IMG/VR virus record: IMGVR_UViG_3300044729_002524
Location: 1-20,076 of that record
Source: a virus
Length of the DNA stretch: 20,076 nucleotides
Strand: one strand, 5' to 3'
The stretch's first letter is position 1, and every line of letters begins with the position of its first letter. Of the stretch, positions 14,323 through 20,076 are shown piece after piece. The notes under the pieces were generated by a model. That model was not told where the DNA came from, searched no databases, and saw only the letters and a program-made list of their open reading frames with translations. The position numbers were made by a program, and so were the translations under genes.

Positions 14323-14670
14323 ATGAGCAAAAAATCAAAGCTGCAGCAACTAAATCAAATAGACGCAAAAGAAGAAATAGGAAAACCAACTACTTTAGAT
14401 CAAATCTGGGGTGATACTGGCTTACAAAAATACGGAACCAATAATTTAGATGAGTATAAAATTTATCTTCGTTCATTAAATAGAAGCGACATCCAATCTC
14501 ACGCTATAAAACTAGGTATGCTACCAACAGACAATCACGAAATACTTGTGGCTAGACTAGAAAGAGAATTTCAAAGGCACGTTTCTGCCTATCAAGCTCC
14601 AGCGAATGATAGCCGAAAACAGAAAAAAATATCTAAAGACGCTCAGAAGATATTATCAGAAGGAAGATAA
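14323..14670 (+). CDS. Small SAP-like domain protein
   Basis: 115 residues. Residues about 43-84 (LDEYKIYLRSLNRSDI, GMLPTDN, LVARLEREF) fit a SAP-like helix-extended-helix fold, which often binds DNA and occurs in small phage head or terminase-linked proteins. The ends are basic (SKKSK at the start, RKQKKISK near the end). Its own promoter starts a new transcript after the capsid terminator. Head completion, connector or DNA-binding roles are all possible. The protein is too short for more certainty. Confidence 0.55.
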   Translation: MSKKSKLQQLNQIDAKEEIGKPTTLDQIWGDTGLQKYGTNNLDEYKIYLRSLNRSDIQSHAIKLGMLPTDNHEILVARLEREFQRHVSAYQAPANDSRKQKKISKDAQKILSEGR

Positions 14671-14672
14671 TC

Positions 14673-14680
14673 AGTGTAAT
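14673..14680 (+). promoter_or_regulatory. AGTGTAAT element before fibre gene 2
   Basis: AGTGTAA at 14673-14679 also precedes the paralogue at 7537. TGTAAT at 14675-14680 (5 of 6 to TATAAT) ends 8 nt before the ATG at 14689, the leaderless-like spacing. No Shine-Dalgarno lies at a useful distance. Confidence 0.35.
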
Positions 14681-14688
14681 TTGATTTA

Positions 14689-15477
14689 ATGGCTAATTTA
14701 GTTAGGCTTAAGCAGCTGGATCAACCGGAGCTATCTGGTTTTGTTCTAGATGTAACAGACCAAAGTTATTATCCGAGTAGCAACCCTTCTGGTTACATCT
14801 CTGATCTTTCGTCTGAGAATGATTTTATTGTATTAAGTGGTAATCTAACAAATACAGGTTCTAATTTAGTTTCTTCAATTCAATCTGCGCAAACCAGTTT
14901 AAGCGGTTTCGTTGTTTCTACTGGGGCTTTTTTAAATTCTAGAATAGATTCTGTCTCTGGAGATTTAGTCGCTACGAATTTAGACGTATACACAGTTTCT
15001 GGTAATGTTCAATCAACTATAAATTCATTTTCAGGATTCAAGGTAGAAGTTAGCGGATCAATTAGCGGAGAAGTCTCTGGCCTAAATATTTTAATAAATC
15101 AAGCTAGCGGCACATTAAATACAAAAATTGATAATGTAAGCGGAAATTTAAATTCAAGAATAAGTAATTTAGAAGACAACTTTGCTTTAACAGGAAGTAA
15201 TTTTGTAGATTTAGATTCAAATAATCAAGTCGTTGAAGGCTCCAAAACTTTTAATAATAAAATTGGTTTTAAGCAGATAGATATTCTTCCATTTAGTGGA
15301 AACTACAGTAATCCTGGCGGGCAACACGGCATTTTATTTACTCAATTTATAGATAATTTTAGTTTTATTGCTAGCGGATTAGGAACAGTTACTGGAGACG
15401 CTTTCGTAACAAAAATAATGCAGCCTAACAATATAGAATGTATAATATGTTCTATTATTTATACAGGATCTTATTGA
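14689..15477 (+). CDS. Fibre-like virion protein, paralogue 2
   Basis: 262 residues. It shares the N-terminal module of the protein at 7537 (MANLVRLKQLDQPELSGF against MANLIRRKQIDQPEFSGF). It has the same repeating stalk style, with 'SGNL', 'VSGDL' and short polar heptad-like segments at about 45-160. The C-terminal third is unrelated, and Cys appears only near the end. This pattern, constant base and variable tip, is common in phage appendages that exchange tips. It lies upstream of the large adhesin and the collagen-like gene, in the same direction, and probably forms part of the same virion structure. The start is supported by the shared MANL terminus. Confidence 0.65.
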   Translation: MANLVRLKQLDQPELSGFVLDVTDQSYYPSSNPSGYISDLSSENDFIVLSGNLTNTGSNLVSSIQSAQTSLSGFVVSTGAFLNSRIDSVSGDLVATNLDVYTVSGNVQSTINSFSGFKVEVSGSISGEVSGLNILINQASGTLNTKIDNVSGNLNSRISNLEDNFALTGSNFVDLDSNNQVVEGSKTFNNKIGFKQIDILPFSGNYSNPGGQHGILFTQFIDNFSFIASGLGTVTGDAFVTKIMQPNNIECIICSIIYTGSY

Positions 15478-15478
15478 T

Positions 15479-17791
15479 ATGGAAATAAAAAAAGTCTATG
15501 GTTCTTTAGATTCTGCCGGAGACTCTTGCGTCTTGTTGTATGATTTCTTTGGTAAATCTTACGACGGCGAACCAACCACAAATTTATTCACTCAACCAAC
15601 TGGAAACGCAGGCTTTGCAATAAAACCGGCAAACACTGGAAGAGCATTTTTTAAATTAGACTATTCAGCCAACTTAGGCGGGCAAGGTAATTTTTTTGAC
15701 AACGCTCCTGAGCCATTCAATAAGTTTGATTCTATTTATAAATATAATTATGTATCTGGTCAAACAGATTCTACTTCTAATAAACATGGTTTTAATATAA
15801 ATGTAATAAGAGGAGAGACGTATACCGCTTCTGTAGATGTTTTTGTTTCGACTGGTCATCCGAGAACTGGGAAAGCTACTGTTTTAAGTTTAACTCCGAA
15901 CAGCCAGGATTTTAATACAATTAGCGGTTCTTACGATTTTAACTCGAAGGGGTCTTGGCAGAGTATATCGGAAAAAGTTTTTGTTCCTGCTGTGTCTAAT
16001 AATTTTGGTAATAGCGCTTTTTATTTTGAGGTGGGTGTAGCTACAAAAACGGCTCAGCATCCTTTTTTTGGGTCTGGATCTGCGCAAGGATTTGTAGTTT
16101 CTAATATTCAAGGCAGAACTCTTAATTTGTACAAGGGCGGAACTTATGTATTCCTTCAGTCTAATATCAGTAACGTTGATAATGAGTTTTATTTGTCAAC
16201 AACGGCAGGAGTAGGAGGCGGCACGAACGCTTATAATACTAATTTTTCTTATTATGGAAACAAAGGCTTTGATGGTTATGCAGTCTTTAATGTTCCATTC
16301 AATGCTCCGAGTGTTTTGTTTTACAATTCAAAAACCGAAGGGACATCTTTTTTCGGAGGAAAAATAAATATTTTAGGAGGATACAATTCTGGGAACGTAG
16401 GCAATATTGGGTCTTCAGGGAGTTCTGGCTCTTCTGGTAACGTAGGAACCGTTAGCGAAACATCATTGTCATATGCTGTTAACTTTGACCCTACAAGAGG
16501 CGAATTGGTAGGGGCTAACTTAAATGGAGGTTACATTTTATATAGGAACATGCAATTTGAAAAGAATAAGCCGATGTTCAAAGGTATCGCTCATAAAACA
16601 AAATTTACTTCTTCATCAAGAAGCCCATTCGGGAGCTTTCTAGATCTAACTGGGCGTGGCAACAATTCTAATTTAATAAATACGATGTTTGATTCTGATG
16701 CTTTAATTGTTTTTGGCAACAGAACAAATTTAAACGATGGAGGCTTAGTAGACGTAAACTTGAAATTTAACTCTCAAAAAACCTTCTCCATAGGTAGTGA
16801 AATAACACAAACTTATGATTTCTGGTTTACTCAGACAAGGACTTCTTTCAGAAGGGCTTATCTTTTTGCGAGGTCTAGTGCTGTGTTTTTAGATTACTTT
16901 TTAGAAAATCAAGGCGCTCCGCAGTTGATATATATAGAAGACAAAAAAATTTACTTTAGTTTCGCTTCTGCTTCTGGCGATATCTTGTCTGGATATACTG
17001 CTGCGGTAATAGAAAAAAATACTTTATATAACGTGTGTATCTGCGTCAACACTTACCTGCAAGAAGGAGAAAAGGTAAAGGTTTATATAAATGGCGAGGA
17101 AGTCTCTGTAATTATATTGTCTGTGGTAGAACCTCCTTCTTCTTTGTCTTTTTCTAATGTATCGTCTAATGTAAATAATTTAACTAACTCTGGAAATGTT
17201 GGTTTTTTAAATAACGCTACAAATTTTTACTGCATATCTTCTTTTGACGGAGCTGGAGAATCAAAAGCTTCTAATATAATATCTGCAGCGAGTGATCCTA
17301 TAAAAAAATCAATTCAATTATCTTGGCCTATTGTAGAAAATGCTTTTGGCTATTATTTATATAGATCAGGCTCTCCAGTATTTGGCAATTTTTCTTTACT
17401 CGCTGAGCTTAACAGTAAAAACATTTTATCTTTCATTGACGAAAATAATCAAACTAAAACTGGTTTCCCTAAAACCGCTGCGAAATATAATCTTAATTAT
17501 AATAAAAATATAACTTCTATTGTTGATAATTCTGTTTCAAAAGTTTGTTTTGGAAATTATCCATTATCAAATAATACAGTTAATTATTTTGAAGGTCGCA
17601 TATACAGGATTGCTCTTTACAAGATTCAACTTTCTTCGATTCAGATAAATAGAAATTATAATTCATTTTTATATAAGTATATATCTGAAAATCCTTTGAT
17701 AATAAACTCTCCAAATAAACAAAGAAGTGTAATAAGTGGTAATACTGGAACTACTGGCTCGGCTGGAAGTTTTAGAAAGGTACTGGAATAA
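15479..17791 (+). CDS. Multidomain adhesin with CBM-like and LamG-like domains
   Basis: 770 residues. Residues about 15-200 and 325-385 resemble the two halves of a carbohydrate-binding-like jelly roll of phage adhesins (YTASVDVFV, GSWQSISEKVFV, then YILYRNMQFEKN). Between them, about 205-300 resembles a cupredoxin-like domain (LNLYKGGTYVF, VPFNAPSVLFY, GGKINI). A short Gly-Ser stretch (310-320) follows. Residues about 385-550 and 685-730 look like a LamG/concanavalin-like lectin (FSIGSEIT, VKVYINGEE, then YFEGRIYRIALYK). The stretch about 575-665 between them is FN3-like (IQLSWPIVENAFGYYLYR). It ends with a mini-collagen tail (GNTGTTGSAG). Likely a receptor-binding virion protein for glycans. 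Domain calls are by motif memory. ATG 15479 lies one base after the previous stop. Confidence 0.68.
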   Translation: MEIKKVYGSLDSAGDSCVLLYDFFGKSYDGEPTTNLFTQPTGNAGFAIKPANTGRAFFKLDYSANLGGQGNFFDNAPEPFNKFDSIYKYNYVSGQTDSTSNKHGFNINVIRGETYTASVDVFVSTGHPRTGKATVLSLTPNSQDFNTISGSYDFNSKGSWQSISEKVFVPAVSNNFGNSAFYFEVGVATKTAQHPFFGSGSAQGFVVSNIQGRTLNLYKGGTYVFLQSNISNVDNEFYLSTTAGVGGGTNAYNTNFSYYGNKGFDGYAVFNVPFNAPSVLFYNSKTEGTSFFGGKINILGGYNSGNVGNIGSSGSSGSSGNVGTVSETSLSYAVNFDPTRGELVGANLNGGYILYRNMQFEKNKPMFKGIAHKTKFTSSSRSPFGSFLDLTGRGNNSNLINTMFDSDALIVFGNRTNLNDGGLVDVNLKFNSQKTFSIGSEITQTYDFWFTQTRTSFRRAYLFARSSAVFLDYFLENQGAPQLIYIEDKKIYFSFASASGDILSGYTAAVIEKNTLYNVCICVNTYLQEGEKVKVYINGEEVSVIILSVVEPPSSLSFSNVSSNVNNLTNSGNVGFLNNATNFYCISSFDGAGESKASNIISAASDPIKKSIQLSWPIVENAFGYYLYRSGSPVFGNFSLLAELNSKNILSFIDENNQTKTGFPKTAAKYNLNYNKNITSIVDNSVSKVCFGNYPLSNNTVNYFEGRIYRIALYKIQLSSIQINRNYNSFLYKYISENPLIINSPNKQRSVISGNTGTTGSAGSFRKVLE

Positions 17792-17794
17792 AAT

Positions 17795-20076
17795 ATGGCT
17801 ATTACAAGATATGCAGGAGACAGGTTTTATGGATTAGATTCTGAAAAAGAAACTTTGCTTTCTCAAGTAATTGATGGAGCGCAATTCACAGCATCAGATA
17901 CATTAATTGTTTATTCTAAAGTAGGCGGTTATTGGTTGCCTTCTACCGGGACCGTAGGCTCAATTGGAAGCAGAGGATCAATTGGAAGCACAGGGTCAAC
18001 AGGCTCCTCTGGTACTTCAGGATCATCTGGAACGAGTGGTACATCTGGTACTTCAGGATCGTCTGGTACTTCAGGTTCGTCTGGAACTAGCGGTACATCT
18101 GGATCAACAGGCGACTCTGGCACTTCAGGATCGTCTGGAACTAGCGGTACATCTGGAACGAGTGGTACATCTGGTACTTCAGGATCGTCTGGTACTTCAG
18201 GTTCGTCTGGAACTAGCGGTACATCTGGATCAACAGGCGACTCTGGTACTTCAGGATCGTCTGGTTCTTCAGGATCATCTGGAACTAGCGGTACATCTGG
18301 AACGAGTGGTACATCTGGTACTTCAGGATCGTCTGGTACTTCAGGATCGTCTGGTACTTCAGGATCGTCTGGTGCTTCAGGATCGTCTGGTACTTCAGGA
18401 TCATCTGGAACGAGTGGTTCGTCTGGTACTTCAGGATCATCTGGAACATCTGGAAGCAGTGGGTCAACAGGCGGAACTGGCGGTATTGGAAGCACAGGGT
18501 CAATTGGAAGCACAGGGTCAATTGGCAGTTCAGGAGGTACTGGCGGTACTGGAGCTACGGGAGGTACTGGCGGCACTGGAGCTACAGGTGGTACTGGAGC
18601 TACAGGCGGTACTGGCGGTATTGGAAGCACAGGGTCAATTGGCAGTTCAGGTTCATCTGGAACGAGTGGTTCGTCTGGTACTTCGGGATCATCTGGAACT
18701 AGTGGCTCTTCTGGAACTTCAGGAAGTAGTGGAACTTCAGGTAGCAGTGGAACAAGCGGTTCTTCTGGAACTTCAGGCAGTTCTGGTACTAGCGGTTCTT
18801 CTGGAACTAGTGGTTCGTCTGGTACTTCAGGTTCATCTGGAACATCTGGAAGCAGTGGGTCAGCAGGCGGAACTGGCGGTATTGGAAGCACAGGGTCAAT
18901 TGGAAGCACAGGGTCAATTGGCAGTTCAGGCGGTACTGGCGGTACTGGAGCTACAGGCGGCACTGGAGCTACAGGCGGTACTGGCGGCATTGGAAGCACA
19001 GGGTCAATTGGAAGTTCAGGCGGTACAGGTGGCACTGGAGCTACAGGCGGTACTGGCGGTATTGGAAGCACAGGGTCAATTGGAAGCACAGGTTCAACAG
19101 GCGGTACAGGCGGTATCGGAAGTACTGGGTCGATGGGAAGTAGAGGCTCAACAGGCAGTACAGGCGGTACTGGCGGTATTGGAAGCACAGGGTCAATTGG
19201 AAGTTCAGGTGGTACAGGTGGTACTGGAGCTACAGGCGGTACTGGCGGTATTGGAAGCACAGGGTCAATTGGAAGCACAGGGTCAATTGGAAGTTCAGGC
19301 GGTACAGGTGGTACTGGAGCTACAGGCGGCACTGGAGCTACAGGCGGTACTGGCGGTATTGGAAGCACAGGGTCAATTGGAAGTTCAGGTGGTACAGGTG
19401 GTACTGGAGCTACAGGCGGTACTGGCGGTATTGGAAGCACAGGGTCAATTGGAAGCACAGGTTCAACAGGCGGTACAGGCGGTACTGGAGCCACAGGCGG
19501 CACTGGAGCTACAGGCGGTACTGGCGGCATTGGAAGCACAGGGTCAATTGGAAGCACAGGTTCAACAGGCGGTACAGGCGGTATCGGAAGTACTGGGTCG
19601 ATGGGAAGCAGAGGCTCAACAGGCAGTACAGGCGGTACTGGCGGTATTGGAAGCACAGGGTCAATTGGAAGTTCAGGTGGTACAGGTGGTACTGGAGCTA
19701 CAGGCGGTACAGGCGGTATCGGAAGCACAGGGTCAATTGGAAGCACAGGTTCAACAGGCGGTACAGGCGGTACTGGAGCCACAGGCGGCACTGGAGCTAC
19801 AGGCGGCACTGGAGCTACAGGCGGTACTGGCGGCATTGGAAGCACAGGGTCAATTGGAAGTTCAGGTGGTACAGGTGGTACTGGAGCTACAGGCGGTACA
19901 GGCGGTATCGGAAGCACAGGGTCAATTGGAAGCAGAGGCTCAACAGGCAGTACAGGCGGTACTGGAGCCACAGGCGGCACTGGAGCTACAGGCGGCACTG
20001 GAGCTACAGGCGGTACTGGCGGCATTGGAAGCACAGGGTCAATTGGAAGTTCAGGTGGTACAGGTGGTACTGGAGC
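17795..20076 (+). CDS. Collagen-like virion protein, open at the right edge
   Basis: At least 760 residues; no stop occurs before the window ends. The N terminus ([16 protein letters not shown], then [22 protein letters not shown]) matches a module I recall at the start of phage collagen-like fibres. From Gly52 onward Gly falls at every third position without a visible break, at least 236 triplets. X and Y are mainly Ser, Thr, Ala, Ile and Gly, with almost no Pro, so the helix must be stabilised otherwise than by hydroxyproline. Composition alternates between GTS/GSS blocks (about 18000-18480 and 18650-18870) and GGT/GAT/GST/GSI blocks (the rest). It probably forms a trimeric fibre. The gene follows the adhesin stop by 3 nt. 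The long reverse ORF over it is only a shadow of the repeats. Confidence 0.85.
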   Translation, partial: MAITRYAGDRFYGLDSEKETLLSQVIDGAQFTASDTLIVYSKVGGYWLPSTGTVGSIGSRGSIGSTGSTGSSGTSGSSGTSGTSGTSGSSGTSGSSGTSGTSGSTGDSGTSGSSGTSGTSGTSGTSGTSGSSGTSGSSGTSGTSGSTGDSGTSGSSGSSGSSGTSGTSGTSGTSGTSGSSGTSGSSGTSGSSGASGSSGTSGSSGTSGSSGTSGSSGTSGSSGSTGGTGGIGSTGSIGSTGSIGSSGGTGGTGATGGTGGTGATGGTGATGGTGGIGSTGSIGSSGSSGTSGSSGTSGSSGTSGSSGTSGSSGTSGSSGTSGSSGTSGSSGTSGSSGTSGSSGTSGSSGTSGSSGSAGGTGGIGSTGSIGSTGSIGSSGGTGGTGATGGTGATGGTGGIGSTGSIGSSGGTGGTGATGGTGGIGSTGSIGSTGSTGGTGGIGSTGSMGSRGSTGSTGGTGGIGSTGSIGSSGGTGGTGATGGTGGIGSTGSIGSTGSIGSSGGTGGTGATGGTGATGGTGGIGSTGSIGSSGGTGGTGATGGTGGIGSTGSIGSTGSTGGTGGTGATGGTGATGGTGGIGSTGSIGSTGSTGGTGGIGSTGSMGSRGSTGSTGGTGGIGSTGSIGSSGGTGGTGATGGTGGIGSTGSIGSTGSTGGTGGTGATGGTGATGGTGATGGTGGIGSTGSIGSSGGTGGTGATGGTGGIGSTGSIGSRGSTGSTGGTGATGGTGATGGTGATGGTGGIGSTGSIGSSGGTGGTG
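18031..18246 (+). repeat. Direct duplication, 126-bp offset, in the collagen-like gene
   Basis: Bases 18031-18120 (90 bp) recur identically at 18157-18246 as far as I can read. The offset is 126 bp, or 14 Gly-X-Y triplets, so the frame is kept. It includes the rare GDS triplet (gcgactctgg) that marks both copies. Confidence 0.75.
19031..19710 (+). repeat. Direct duplication, 468-bp offset, in the collagen-like gene
   Basis: Bases 19031-19242 match 19499-19710 over 212 bp with two differences seen by eye (one T/C in a GGT-ATT triplet, one T/C at 19141 against 19609). The offset is 156 residues, or 52 triplets. The copies share the rare GSMGSRGS segment, so they come from a recent duplication rather than independent repeats of short units. 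Confidence 0.75.

Noticed and set aside
18285-18521. 78-codon minus ORF within the collagen-like gene
   Set aside because: Another reverse-frame shadow of the repeats.
17929-20034. A 701-codon minus-strand ORF encoding a Pro-rich repeat
   Set aside because: It is the mirror of the Gly-X-Y repeats: Pro at every third position comes from GG dinucleotides on the + strand. The + frame has a recognisable non-repeat N-terminal module and follows the operon direction.
14689-20076. Diversity-generating retroelement in the adhesin genes
   Set aside because: No reverse transcriptase gene or template/variable repeat pair with adenine-directed differences is visible in the window.
1-20076. CRISPR arrays and tRNA genes
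   Set aside because: No regular repeat-spacer arrangement was seen outside coding repeats, and no cloverleaf with a T-arm consensus was noticed by eye; a tRNA scan was not run.

Overview
The window looks like the head and adhesin module of a tailed bacteriophage (Caudoviricetes type), from an uncultured phage or prophage. The order terminase large subunit, portal, protease/scaffold, decoration protein, major capsid protein and fibre genes supports this. From about 1600 onward it is AT-rich, tightly packed and almost wholly on the + strand. A diderm (Gram-negative-like) host is inferred from an encoded outer-membrane beta-barrel with a signal peptide and a C-terminal Phe. Three promoters close to the bacterial sigma70 consensus suggest an ordinary host RNA polymerase. 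I cannot name the phage or the host; PhoH, collagen-like fibres and the adhesin domain types recall aquatic phages.

Layout. Bases 1-839 hold no convincing gene. They carry a C-rich tandem repeat at the edge, two copies of a short inverted repeat, four iteron-like direct repeats, a near-consensus promoter (478-506) that leads into no ORF, and terminator-like hairpins. A beta-barrel protein follows (840-1538) with its own promoter and terminator. Next come a PhoH-like ATPase, a small antisense gene resembling a degenerate HExxH metallopeptidase, a zinc-ribbon protein, a sigma-like factor with a Cys-rich insert, a helix-turn-helix protein (possible small terminase), a C2H2-ERCC4 nuclease and TerL. 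A fibre-like gene then separates TerL from the portal. After the portal come an unknown phage protein, a protease-scaffold fusion, a decoration-like protein and the major capsid protein, closed by a strong GAAA-loop terminator. A new promoter opens the last block: a SAP-like small protein, a paralogue of the first fibre gene, a 770-residue multidomain adhesin, and a collagen-like protein that runs off the right edge with at least 236 uninterrupted Gly-X-Y triplets.

How the genes fit together. The sigma-like factor probably directs late transcription. Several starts lie only 6-8 nt after a TATAAT-like hexamer, so their mRNAs may be leaderless, while the decoration and capsid genes carry clear AAAGGA ribosome binding sites and a more C-ending codon choice. 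TerL and the portal package DNA; the protease-scaffold, decoration and capsid proteins build the head; the fibre, lectin-like and collagen-like proteins probably decorate the virion and contact the host.

Most notable: the adhesin appears to contain two nested domain insertions (a cupredoxin-like domain with lost metal ligands inside a carbohydrate-binding-like domain, and an FN3-like domain inside a LamG-like domain). Also notable are the phage-borne outer-membrane barrel, the ORF-less promoter-to-terminator interval, and the recent segmental duplications in the collagen-like gene. All family assignments come from reading the sequence and memory of family motifs; no search was run.
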